DNA of 64,000 nucleotides. It comes from Luoshenia tenuis (GTDB taxonomy: Bacteria > Bacillota > Clostridia > Christensenellales > GCA-900066905). Of the stretch, positions 17,129-25,200 are shown piece by piece. The stretch covers positions 310,001 to 374,000 of the forward strand of contig NZ_JACRSO010000003.1 in the NCBI RefSeq assembly GCF_014384745.1, read 5' to 3'. Below the pieces are notes generated by a model. The model was not told the origin of the DNA, made no database searches, and saw only the letters and a program-made list of their open reading frames with translations. Positions within the stretch are counted from its first letter, which is position 1, and every line of letters begins with the position of its first letter. The position numbers and the translations under genes were made by a program.

Positions 17129-17201
17129 TTATAGCGCCTAAACGGCGGCAAGCTCTCGCACCCAAGTTCGCAAACCGATGATATGGTTTGCGAATTTTTT
17201 T
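17129..17201 (+). ncRNA. Candidate small RNA between tRNA-Ala and the tail locus
   Basis: The 347 bases from 16998 to 17344 hold no gene. They do contain a promoter-like pair, TTGCGA (17092-17097), a 19-base spacer and TATAAT (17117-17122). A strong terminator ends 80 bases later. A transcript of about 73 nt would result, with no ribosome site or ORF. It could equally be debris of an older prophage end. Confidence 0.3.
17167..17201 (+). terminator. Strong orphan terminator
   Basis: A perfect 10-bp stem (TTCGCAAACC and complement, 8-base loop) is followed by seven T. No gene ends just upstream on this strand. Confidence 0.85.
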
Positions 17202-17344
17202 GTTTGGCAGGATCATCAAAAAAACGCTGCGCAGCCGCAATGCCGAGGTGCGATGCGGGGGTTATAGTTCTACAGAATGCTGGGCCGATGTTTAAAACGC
17301 GAACCTGTTGATGAACATTCATGCAAGCGTGGGGGAGGCGCGTT

Positions 17345-17950
17345 TCAAAACTTGGCGCGCAGCTCCACCACCTTGCCCAGGATGCGAACCGGCAGGGACT
17401 CGATCTGGGCGTTGGTGTAAAACATTGGCTCATAAGCCGCATTGGTGGGGATCAGCATGATCCCCTCGGGGCTGAGCTTAACGCGCTTGATGGTCGCGTC
17501 GTCGCCATTGACCAGCACGATGGCGATATCCCCGGTCTGCACCGTATCCTGCTGGCGAACGATGACCACGTCGCCCGCGCTGAACTTGGGCTCCATGCTG
17601 TCCCCGGTGATCTTTAGGGCGAAATACTGGTGCGCGGCGGCCATTTCCTCGGGGATCTCCTCGTAATCGATCACCGTTTCGATGGCTTCCATAGGGATGC
17701 CGGCGACTACGCGGCCCAATACGGGAATCTGAACAGCCCCTTTTGCTGGGGAGGCCATGGGCCTTCCCAGCAAAAAATCGGCACTGACGCCCAGTAGATG
17801 TGCGATGCGCCCCAACATCTCCGGATTGGGCGAGGATGTGCCGGCCTCATACCGTGCATAGGCCTGTTGGGAAATGGATAGCTTTTCGGCCACCGCGCGC
17901 TGGGAGTAACCCAGCTGGCTGCGCGCTGCCCGCAGACGATCTGAAAACAT
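17345..17950 (-). CDS. S24-type autocleavable repressor of the tail locus
   Basis: The protein has 201 residues. It has an N-terminal Cro/C1 helix-turn-helix (about 5-62, recognition helix SQQAYARYE), then a LexA/CI-type S24 domain with everything needed for RecA-stimulated self-cleavage: an Ala-Gly site (V-V-A-G-I-P, Ala83-Gly84), nucleophile Ser118 in GDSMEP and Lys155 in ATIKRV. It lies divergent to the late activator and tail genes, separated by an operator array. The expected role is to repress the locus until SOS induction. It probably also controls itself, because one operator-like site lies in its own leader. The ribosome site GGAGGG is 10 bases before the ATG. Confidence 0.9.
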   Translation of the reverse strand: MFSDRLRAARSQLGYSQRAVAEKLSISQQAYARYEAGTSSPNPEMLGRIAHLLGVSADFLLGRPMASPAKGAVQIPVLGRVVAGIPMEAIETVIDYEEIPEEMAAAHQYFALKITGDSMEPKFSAGDVVIVRQQDTVQTGDIAIVLVNGDDATIKRVKLSPEGIMLIPTNAAYEPMFYTNAQIESLPVRILGKVVELRAKF

Positions 17951-17980
17951 TTATTCGATCCCTCCTGCATTTAATATACC

Positions 17981-17992
17981 ACAATAAGTTGT
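17981..17992. promoter_or_regulatory. Operator-like site O1 in the repressor leader
   Basis: ACAATAAGTTGT is a shortened version of the ACAA...TTGT palindromes on the other side of the intergenic region. It lies close to the repressor's start, consistent with autoregulation. Confidence 0.5.
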
Positions 17993-18022
17993 AAAATCAT
18001 AGAAAAATAGTTAAAAACCACC

Positions 18023-18051
18023 TTGACTACAACATAATAGCGTACTATAAT
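18023..18051 (+). promoter_or_regulatory. Promoter of the tail locus
   Basis: TTGACT (18023-18028), a 17-base spacer and TATAAT (18046-18051). A half-site ACAAC (18029-18033) lies in the spacer and two full operator-like palindromes lie just downstream. Confidence 0.88.
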
Positions 18052-18058
18052 TACAAAC

Positions 18059-18073
18059 ACAACGATATGTTGT
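18059..18073. promoter_or_regulatory. Operator-like palindrome O2
   Basis: ACAACGATATGTTGT is a 15-base palindrome with ACAAC/GTTGT arms. It lies at the expected transcription start of the tail locus. Confidence 0.72.
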
Positions 18074-18087
18074 TGATAAACCGCACG

Positions 18088-18102
18088 ACAAGAATAGGTT
18101 GT
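18088..18102. promoter_or_regulatory. Operator-like palindrome O3
   Basis: ACAAGAATAGGTTGT has the same length and outer arms as O2, 29 bases further on (close to three helical turns). Confidence 0.68.
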
Positions 18103-18126
18103 ATAAATGGGTTGAGGGGGGAGCAG

Positions 18127-18603
18127 ATGAGCCAGACGAAATATAAGATGCCAGAAGATGTGCGCAGAACGGTGATGGGCTATATTCAAGGGTATCCGCG
18201 GCGCAAGATGTGGTACCAGCAGCAGCGCGAGGAGATCCTACACCAGGGTAGCAAGCGGTTTGAGGAATACGTAATGGCGGACGGACGCGGCGGCCGGGTA
18301 TATTTTCCGCGCAGTGGCAGTACGGGCGATAACACGGCCAGCCGCGCGAACCGGCTTATCCAGCTGGAACAGCACCCGAACGTGTGCATTATGCGCGCTA
18401 TCGAGGAGGCCCAGGAGGACGCCGGCGCGGATATTCCCTCCGAAGAGGAGCGGCGCAGGGTGCGCCAGGCCGTGTTGGACAGCTGCGTGCTGGGGAGAAA
18501 CTTTACCTTTGAGTACAGCGCGCTGCCGCTGGGTAAAACTAATTTCTATGAGCGGAGAAGGCGGTTTATCTGGATCGTGGCAAAAAAACTGAGATTGATC
18601 TAA
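18127..18603 (+). CDS. Phage late-gene transcription regulator (ArpU/RinA-like, sigma-like)
   Basis: The protein has 158 residues. Its last third reads as a helix-turn-helix of the sigma-70 region 4 type seen in ArpU/RinA-like late regulators (LPLGKTNFYERRRRFIWIVA). The central ANRLIQLEQHPNVCIMRAIE segment with the EEERRRVRQAVLDSC helix is common in Clostridial prophage copies. It would turn on the downstream structural genes. The start at 18127 has an AGGGGGGAG ribosome site; an upstream in-frame ATG at 18067 overlaps the operators and is rejected. It is the first gene rightward of the repressor. Family assignment is by pattern, not by search. Confidence 0.7.
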   Translation: MSQTKYKMPEDVRRTVMGYIQGYPRRKMWYQQQREEILHQGSKRFEEYVMADGRGGRVYFPRSGSTGDNTASRANRLIQLEQHPNVCIMRAIEEAQEDAGADIPSEEERRRVRQAVLDSCVLGRNFTFEYSALPLGKTNFYERRRRFIWIVAKKLRLI

Positions 18604-18753
18604 AGGCGAACAGAGACGCGAAAACAAGACGTATAATGGTATCATCGGGAAGCGGGCAGGAAAAAGAGCGGTTGCTTGCCGAATAGTCCACAAAATGTAC
18701 TATTGGAGGCGCGAAACCTCGTAAAAAACGCGTAACGGAAGGGGGAGAGCGGG
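18604..18753 (+). other. Gap between the activator and scaffold-like gene
   Basis: No ORF. It contains an imperfect palindrome (AATAGT at 18682 and ACTATT at 18699, 11 bases apart) that could be part of an activator-dependent late promoter; no standard -35/-10 pair precedes the next gene. Confidence 0.3.
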
Positions 18754-19215
18754 ATGAACCGTAGTTTTTTGCAGGCTTTTGGCCTGAACAAGGATGCGAT
18801 CGACCAGATACTGGACGCTTGCGGCGCGCAGATCAACGCATTAAAAAAGCAGCTGACGAAGCTCAGCGAACGGAACCGGGCCCTGCAGGCTGGGCTGGAT
18901 GCGGCAAACGCACGGCTGGCCGGTTACGAGGCCATGGATCTTGGCGGGCTGCAACAGGAGCTGATGCGGGAACGGGCGCTGCGTAAACTGGAGCAAAGGC
19001 GCCGCATCCTGGCCCGCAACCTGATGATGGCGGGATGTATGGACGCCGATTACATTCTGCTGGCGATGGGTGAGGCGCAGCCATCCGAGGATTGGCTGCT
19101 GGACGACCCGGAGGCGTTTACCCGGGCGGCGCGGAGGAAGTATGGCGCCTATTTCGCAACCGAACCGCAGGGGCGGCCCTTAAAAACCGCGGGCAACGAG
19201 CCCGGGCCGCGATAA
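18754..19215 (+). CDS. Phage scaffold (Gp20)-like relic
   Basis: The protein has 153 residues. The N-terminal half matches the usual start of phage minor structural protein GP20/scaffold: a hydrophobic F-L-x-x-F-G-L-x-K-D-A-I-D-x-I-L segment, a long coiled coil (about 25-60), then YEAMDLGGLQQE, where typical members have Y-K-D-M-D-I-D-G-I. The second half (REXR-rich helix, then DADYILLAMGE) is shorter than in capsid scaffolds. In complete phages this gene precedes the major capsid gene; here the tail tube follows at once and no capsid gene exists. It may be a leftover or have a new role in tail assembly. The ribosome site GGGGGAGA is good. Confidence 0.6.
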   Translation: MNRSFLQAFGLNKDAIDQILDACGAQINALKKQLTKLSERNRALQAGLDAANARLAGYEAMDLGGLQQELMRERALRKLEQRRRILARNLMMAGCMDADYILLAMGEAQPSEDWLLDDPEAFTRAARRKYGAYFATEPQGRPLKTAGNEPGPR

Positions 19216-19371
19216 TCCATGGCAAAGGCAGGCGGGCGCGCGACCCTGATGGGGTTGCATAACCCAAGAGAGAAGAGCAGGCGGCACCGCGCCGCGCCCT
19301 CCTTTTAGGCCATGGGAATGAGAACAAGTGAGCGATCGAACCAAAACAAAAGATGAAAGGAAGATTATATT

Positions 19372-19965
19372 ATGGCAACGACTACGCCGGTAAAAGGCAC
19401 TGAACGCGCAATGATCGATTGCAGCATGATCGTAGTGACCACCAAGGAGGAGACGCCGCGCTGCATCGCCATCACCTCTGGCACCAAGCTGGGCGTGGAA
19501 CCCCAGATCGAGACCAAGGAGGCGGTTAAGCTCATCATCAAAGGGGCGCTGAAGGCCCAGAAGAAGGAGAGCAAGACCATCACCGGCCATATCCTGACCC
19601 TGACGGACAACATGACCATTTTGGAGCTGCTGGAGATCCTGCAGGGCGGCACGGTGACTAAGGATGAGTCGGGCAAAATCACCGGCTATACCCCGGAGGT
19701 ATCCGGCTCCGCCTTTGAGCCTGTAGTCTTCAGCCTGGATGCGTATTCCGCGCAGATGTCCGGCTCTGAAGTGGTGGGCTATGAAAAGGTGAGCTATCCT
19801 GGCTGCACCGGTTCCCCTGTGGGCCTGGGCAGCGAGGACGACGTATTCCGCGTAACGGAGTATTCCATCAACTCGGCGCCCGGCAACGGCGAGGCCCCTT
19901 ATACCATCGCCTACGTGGACGCGCTGCCCACGGTGAGCGACCCGGTGGTCACGCCTGGCGCGTAA
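19372..19965 (+). CDS. Major tail tube protein (siphophage type)
   Basis: The protein has 197 residues, beta-rich, with a short helix, matching Gram-positive siphophage tail tube proteins in size and position (first structural gene before the tail chaperones). It starts MATTTPVKGTE and contains the region TKLGVEPQIETKEAVKLI. It ends in a Pro/Val/Thr-rich tail. No sheath gene lies before it, so the tail is non-contractile. The preceding 156 bases hold no gene. The ribosome site GAAAGGAAG is present. The call rests mainly on gene order. Confidence 0.72.
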   Translation: MATTTPVKGTERAMIDCSMIVVTTKEETPRCIAITSGTKLGVEPQIETKEAVKLIIKGALKAQKKESKTITGHILTLTDNMTILELLEILQGGTVTKDESGKITGYTPEVSGSAFEPVVFSLDAYSAQMSGSEVVGYEKVSYPGCTGSPVGLGSEDDVFRVTEYSINSAPGNGEAPYTIAYVDALPTVSDPVVTPGA

Positions 19966-19999
19966 TCCCAATAAATAAAAACTAAGGAGGAAAGGCAAT

Positions 20000-20458
20000 A
20001 TGGCTGTAACGTCGATGCAAAAGTTCAAAAGTTATCAGGACGGGTGCGAGGTCACCCTCCCGGGCTTCGTGGCGGACGAGCCCATCTGCGTGAAACTCAA
20101 ACGGGTCTCCATGCTGGCGATGGCGCAGGCGGGGCGGATCCCCAACGCCCTGCTGACCGCCGCTGCGGAGTTGTTCAAAAACGGCATCAACCTGGAAAAG
20201 GCTCAGGACGGAGAGGATTTTAAGCAAATCGCCGAGACGATGACGGTAATCGCTCGGGAGAGTCTGGTGGAGCCCACCTATGAGGAGCTGGAAGAGGCCG
20301 GCGTAGGGCTGACGGACACCCAGCTGCTGTATATCTACAACTTCTGCCAGACGGGGGTGGATGCCCTGAAATCCTTTCGTAAAGAGCAGGAAAGTGATGC
20401 CGATCATCGGGATGGCGCGAGCGTACCGAAGAAGGCCAAGCGAACTAATGGGCATTGA
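20000..20458 (+). CDS. Tail assembly chaperone, G-like part
   Basis: The protein has 152 residues and is mainly helical with an acidic middle. It lies directly between the tail tube and tape-measure genes, the invariable place of the tail assembly chaperone that coats the tape measure before tube polymerisation. Its C-terminal ~30 residues (highly charged, ending KKAKRTNGH) overlap a second open frame (to 20597). In long-tailed phages the two are usually joined by a programmed ribosomal frameshift. The ribosome site AAGGAGGAAAGG is strong. Confidence 0.75.
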   Translation: MAVTSMQKFKSYQDGCEVTLPGFVADEPICVKLKRVSMLAMAQAGRIPNALLTAAAELFKNGINLEKAQDGEDFKQIAETMTVIARESLVEPTYEELEEAGVGLTDTQLLYIYNFCQTGVDALKSFRKEQESDADHRDGASVPKKAKRTNGH

Positions 20459-20597
20459 TGAGGACAGCTATACAGCCTATTGCCTGGACGAGGCCTGCTA
20501 TTTCATCCAGCGGCAGATCGAAGAGGGATTTACCCCGGTGTTTGAGCAGCGGGTCCAAAGCCTCCGCAAGTTTTACGGCGAACTGATGCAGACCTAA
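20397..20597 (+). CDS. Tail assembly chaperone, T-like part (overlapping frame)
   Basis: This frame is open from 20370 to 20597 and overlaps the upstream chaperone by about 60 codon-bases. It encodes ARAYRRRPSELMGI, then an AYCLDEACYFIQ helix, the pattern common in the second, frameshift-added part of siphophage chaperones. Relative to the first gene it is in the +1 (equal to -2) frame. Independent starts are possible: ATG 20397 with AGGAAA before it, or ATG 20448 with a poor site. Translation as a fusion by frameshift is more likely from the family's habit. No canonical slippery heptamer is obvious. Confidence 0.6.
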   Translation: MPIIGMARAYRRRPSELMGIDEDSYTAYCLDEACYFIQRQIEEGFTPVFEQRVQSLRKFYGELMQT

Positions 20598-20668
20598 AGG
20601 CCCTGCGCCGTACAGGCGGGCACAGTTTGGGCTGCCCGGCGCGGGATAGGCTGCGAATATGGGAGTGG

Positions 20669-20703
20669 AGAAAAGCACGTATGAAGATGCGTGCTTTTCT
20701 GTT
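20669..20703 (+). terminator. Hairpin terminator after the chaperone genes
   Basis: An 11-bp perfect stem (AGAAAAGCACG and complement) ends in TTTTCT. The T run is inside the stem, so efficiency may be partial. Confidence 0.6.
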
Positions 20704-20772
20704 ACCCCGGTGTGGCTCCATGAGAAACGATTGATTACCTGAATACGGGTAATGATGGCGCGCGGACAATCG

Positions 20773-20802
20773 TTGTATCTCCCCGGCTGTGTACGGTATA
20801 AT
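20773..20802 (+). promoter_or_regulatory. Promoter of lipoprotein cargo gene 1
   Basis: TTGTAT (20773-20778), an 18-base spacer and TATAAT (20797-20802). The same layout precedes the second lipoprotein gene. Confidence 0.8.
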
Positions 20803-20824
20803 AAATAATAAGGGGGGATACAAA

Positions 20825-21376
20825 GTGAGAGGAAATAAAAGAGCCGTATGCTTCGTGCTGGCGGTTTTGTTGGCGCTGGGATGCCTGGGGATGGCGGGGT
20901 GTAAAGAGCCAGAGCCGCAAATGTATGTCGTAAGGAACCTTGTGGTACAAGACATTCCAGGTAATTGGAAGATGATTGCAGATTACCGAGAATTAGCAAT
21001 CCCTTCTATTACTCTGGAGATTGATGCTGATACTAGATTTGTAGCTTCGTTTTATCCACAATATTGGCTAGTAGATAGTAAAATAAAAGCAGATAAGAAA
21101 GAACTGGAGGAAGGGGAAAAATACGAAGTATTAGATACTGTGGAGCTTACGAATTTTATGGCAACGCATATAAAACGGACAAAAAGAGAAGATGTTAAAT
21201 TCAGGTATATTGAGTGCTATACATTTAAATGTGGAGATGGTGTTGGGTCCATAGCAATTCAAAAAACTCCTAATAGCCAATATGATATAAATGGTGAACA
21301 ATTTCAAGGACTTTTGAATTCAGCAGAAAAGCTTAGCTTTGAAATTGGCGAAGATAGAGATGTTAGCGATAAATGA
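20825..21376 (+). CDS. AT-rich lipoprotein inserted in the tail operon (cargo 1)
   Basis: The 183-residue protein has a clear lipoprotein signal (RGNKRAVCFVLAVLLALG, then GMAGC) and a mature domain that is not recognised. It is a paralog of the gene at 21621: the signal region is nearly identical, and the mature parts share P-x-N-W, a late SQY motif and a helix ending in SAE/SAG, but are otherwise far apart. Base composition is clearly more AT-rich than the flanking tail genes. It has its own promoter and terminator, so it can be expressed while the late genes are silent, as prophage morons are. The GTG start is fixed by GGGGGGAT upstream and by the paralog. A protective role is an inference (see findings). 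Confidence 0.75.
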   Translation: MRGNKRAVCFVLAVLLALGCLGMAGCKEPEPQMYVVRNLVVQDIPGNWKMIADYRELAIPSITLEIDADTRFVASFYPQYWLVDSKIKADKKELEEGEKYEVLDTVELTNFMATHIKRTKREDVKFRYIECYTFKCGDGVGSIAIQKTPNSQYDINGEQFQGLLNSAEKLSFEIGEDRDVSDK

Positions 21377-21387
21377 TATAAGGCATG

Positions 21388-21420
21388 AAAAAGCCACTAC
21401 AGCAGTGTAGTGGCTTTTTT
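21388..21420 (+). terminator. Terminator of lipoprotein cargo gene 1
   Basis: A 14-bp perfect stem (AAAAAGCCACTACA and complement, loop GCAG) is followed by T. Confidence 0.9.
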
Positions 21421-21447
21421 AGACCCCAAGTAGGAGGTGCAAATTTA

Positions 21448-21600
21448 ATGGCAGAGACCATCAAGATGGTGATCGAGTCCTCATCCTGGATGAGTGAAGC
21501 CCTAAAAATGACGGAGGGACTGGAAATTTATAAGTGGAAAGGAGGGTGGTATATGGGGGGCTGCTATTGTAACCAAGCGGTGGCATACGGTATAATATGA
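21448..21600 (+). pseudogene. 5' fragment of a second tape-measure allele
   Basis: A strong AGGAGG ribosome site precedes an ATG. The first 26 residues (MAETIKMVIESSSWM, then a K-x-TEGL segment) match the start of the intact tape-measure protein at 22292 in about 15 positions; afterwards similarity is lost and a stop follows at codon 51. The match is too diverged for a recent copy and points to a different allele. The promoter of the second lipoprotein gene overlaps its 3' end. Confidence 0.75.
21567..21596 (+). promoter_or_regulatory. Promoter of lipoprotein cargo gene 2
   Basis: TTGTAA (21567-21572), an 18-base spacer and TATAAT (21591-21596), near-identical in layout to the promoter at 20773. 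Confidence 0.8.
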
Positions 21601-21620
21601 AAAGAGAAAGGGGGATAAAA

Positions 21621-22154
21621 ATGAGAGGAAACAAAAGAGCCGTATGCTTATTACTGGCAGTTTTGTTGGCGCTGGGATGCCTGGGGATGGCGGGGTGCAA
21701 GGAGCCGCATCCGGAAAACTATTATGTAGGACGCTTGAAGATTGGCTATATGCCCGACAATTGGGAACTGACGGATGTTATTGATGATAAATATGACGGA
21801 AGTACCGCCAAGTGGTTTAAAATTGATGAAGAGACAACTTTAAGATTAATATTTAAAGATACTCACGAATCATTAGAAGAGTACTATCAAAATGAATCTA
21901 ATGCTACTATGCCCAAATATAAGCGGAGCGAAATGCTTGGAACGCGAACAATTGCTGAACAAGAAGCAATTCATTATATGGTTTATTATGAAGAGGATTG
22001 GGGGACTACAACTGAAGTATATGCACTAAAGTTAAAGGATGGAATTGGCGCTTTTCGTATTGAGAGAACAGCAGATAGCCAGTATGTGGCAGGGGAAGAA
22101 TTAGAACGTGTATTAGATAGTGCAGGTATAGCGATGTCAGTACTTGACCCGTAA
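21621..22154 (+). CDS. AT-rich lipoprotein inserted in the tail operon (cargo 2)
   Basis: The 177-residue paralog of the lipoprotein at 20825 shares a nearly identical start and lipobox (GMAGC), with a strongly diverged mature part (YMPDNWELTD near residue 45; TADSQY near 150). No enzyme motif is visible. AT-rich codon use contrasts with the GC-rich tape-measure gene after it. Own promoter and terminator make it a self-contained unit. The ATG at 21621 is preceded by AAAGGGGGAT. It lies directly before the intact tape-measure gene, suggesting a functional link between lipoprotein and tape-measure allele. Confidence 0.75.
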   Translation: MRGNKRAVCLLLAVLLALGCLGMAGCKEPHPENYYVGRLKIGYMPDNWELTDVIDDKYDGSTAKWFKIDEETTLRLIFKDTHESLEEYYQNESNATMPKYKRSEMLGTRTIAEQEAIHYMVYYEEDWGTTTEVYALKLKDGIGAFRIERTADSQYVAGEELERVLDSAGIAMSVLDP

Positions 22155-22236
22155 TAGACGAAACGCAAATGGGGAATATTTTAGGGAATAATAGGCAAAT
22201 AATGCCAATACTTGAGTGTTGGATCGCTATTCAGAT

Positions 22237-22268
22237 AAAGCCGCAGGCAAAATGCCGGCGGCTTTTAT
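22237..22268 (+). terminator. Terminator of lipoprotein cargo gene 2
   Basis: AAAGCCGC pairs with GCGGCTTT, with an inner GGC/GCC pair, followed by TTTTATTATG. It lies only 24 bases before the tape-measure start. Confidence 0.75.
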
Positions 22269-22291
22269 TATGAAAAAAGGAGGTATATAAG

Positions 22292-25200
22292 ATGGCGGAA
22301 ACAGTAAAATTTACGCTGGAATCATCGTCGTGGATGACGGAGGTTGGAAAGCTAACTGATGGATTGAAGGACATCACGTTGCGATCGGGCGAGACGAAAA
22401 CCGCGCTGGAAATCGTAGCCATCAATGCGGACAAAGTTAGTTCATCCATGAAGAATATGGGAAAGGAGGCCAAAACTGCAGGAGAGACGGCAAAAACTGA
22501 AATGGGGAAGCTGGGAACGGCGGCAGTTGACGTAGCGAAACTATTTACGGATACCGAAACCAAGTATAAGGACGCCGCCTCATCTGTAGCGAACGTCGGC
22601 GGAGCGATTACCTCTGTCGCGGGAGCCATCAATCCGGTCGCAGGAGCTGTGGCGGGATTGGCTACAGCGTTTGGAACGATGGGCACATGGGCGGCGGAGG
22701 CGTTTGGCAAAGCCCATGAAGCCAGCGTACAGGCCAACTTAGAACAACAATTTGGTAAGGCCAAATGGGCCGCAGAAGATCTGGAGGCGGTGGCGAAAAG
22801 GCTGACTACTACGGACTGGACCATTCAGATTTCCACTTACATGGATGCGAAAGGCAAGATGGACCAGACGGAGAATGAATTGAACGAAGCTTTGGCCAAG
22901 TTAAACCAATACGACTGGAAGGTTCAGGTAGGCATTGGGTTGACCCCGGAGGAACAGGAAGATTACAAAGCGACGATCGATAGCTATATCGCATCGGCAC
23001 AACAGTATGCCGAACAACAGCACTACACCATGACGCTTGCCCTGGGCGTCAGCTTTGGGCAGGATTCAAACTCCAGTTCGCAGCTTTTAGCCTTTACAAA
23101 CGCTTATTATGGCAGCGCTGAAAATGAGTTAGCGGCCCTGGGACGGGATTTGGCCGCCGTAATCAGCAAAGCTATGGAAGAAAATGATTTTGAAAAGTAT
23201 CAGCCGGATATTCAAAAGCTGCAAGGTAAATATAACGATGCCTTGAAGGAACTGCAAAGCAAAAAATTTGAGGCGACCATCGCCAATTTGGATGTTGTTT
23301 TGGGTAGCGATAACCTCAAACCCAATAAAGAAAGCTATGATAAGGTGATGGCCAGAATCAAGGAGGCTACCGACCAGATCGAGCAGGAGGCCAGCCAGGC
23401 CAACGCTATTACGATGCAGTTGATTCTGGACAACTACGATGCGATGATCGAGGCCGGGGTATCTGAAGAAGTAGCTGGCCAAATCAAACAGCAGGCTGTG
23501 GACGAGATGACGATGAACCTTTCGCAAAACAAAGCGGAGGTATCATTAGGCGCCTTTGAATATACCACGGGTATTTTAGAGGATAGCTTCAAAGATCAAT
23601 TTACTGGTTCAATGGATAAGATCAAAGGCATCACCAGCATGGGGTTCAGCGATCTGAACACCAAATTTGGCGGTTCTCTTAAAGAAATGGCTAATCAAGT
23701 GAGAATCGATACGGTGAACAACGGCATGCTGATGGACGAAGCCGCCCTTAAAGCGACCCAGGATTACGTAGACAGCATGAAGCCCGAGGTGGATAAATGG
23801 GAGGCCCTGGCCGAGGAATATAAAGAGAAGGGCATGCAGGTGCCGGAAAATTTGAGTAAAGGTATTACGGATGCGAAGCGCCTGCAGGCGATGACGGGCG
23901 ATACCGATGCTGCAATGTACTTGCTTGGGCAACAATTGGCTAATTCGCCAGAGCTTGATGCCATGCTAAAACAGGCTAAAGAAAATGGCGAGAAACTGGA
24001 TGAAAGCTTGGCTGCAGGAATTGCATCTCAAACAAACCAAATATATGATGCTGAAAGTGGCTTGTTCCGAACTATGCAAAACACCAGCCAGGACGCCTCC
24101 GCCCTTGTTGCGCAGGAGATGAATAGACAGGGGATGAAAGTTGGGGACGCGGCGGCAGACGGCTTGGCACAGAGTTCCGGCGTGGTCTATGACGAAGTGA
24201 ACAAAATGTGGGTCACAGCTGAATCGGTCGCCCAGGAAAGCGCACGGCAGACAGGCATGACGAACCAGTATGAAGGGCAACTGGTCACCCATGCGCAGGC
24301 GGAAGGTATCCGCAGCGGGGAAGGAGAGGTCGTAGGCGCAGTACAAGAAGTAAATGCCAGCGGTGCACAAGCGGCGCAGGAAGACCAGCAGTTGCCAGAG
24401 GCGCTGAAAAATAAGGGCAGCGAAGGGGCGCAGGCCGAGGCACAGGGCCTACAGGAAAACCAGGGCGTACTAAATCAGACGGTGACCGACCAGCAGACCG
24501 GCGTGGCGGAGGCGGTAAACAACGATCAGCAGGTACCCGAGGCCATGTACGGCTCGGGCGCTAACGCGATGATGGCCTATTTAAACAGCTTGATAGAAAA
24601 TGGAGAGGGACCAAACGCGCAGATGCAGGCCTTTTTGATGGGGCTGGGCGGAATGTTGATGCTATCCAACCTGCCGATGCTGGCCTATATGCTGGGCGGC
24701 AACATGGGTACACAGCTAGGCGGCGGGCTGGGAAGCCAAAGCTGGTTTGCCAACGGCCAGATGCAGGCCATGATGGATCAGATGAACGCGACCGCCAGCT
24801 CGAACGCATATGACCCGAGATGGAGCGGATACGGTGCGAACCCCATCTCGATGATGGCGGGCGGTATGTATAGCCAAATGTACGCTATTAACGCGCAGGC
24901 GGATAACGTAAACAGCGCGATGAATCCCTTGGGAAGCTTCCCCGGTTATATGTGGGGCCATGATTTTGGCTTTGGGTTCTATTCGGGCTTGCACGATACG
25001 AGAGAATTGATCATTATGGAAGCCAATGGCATTGCCAGCGCCATCCGGCGCATCATGCATTTTTCCCGCCCGGACGAGGGGCCGTTGCGGGACTATGAGA
25101 CCTGGATGCCGCACTTTGTGGAAGGGCTGGCAGAGGGGATGGACGAAAACCGTTATCGGGTGATGCAGGCGGCGCGCAGGTTGTCGCAGAGCGTGAGCGA

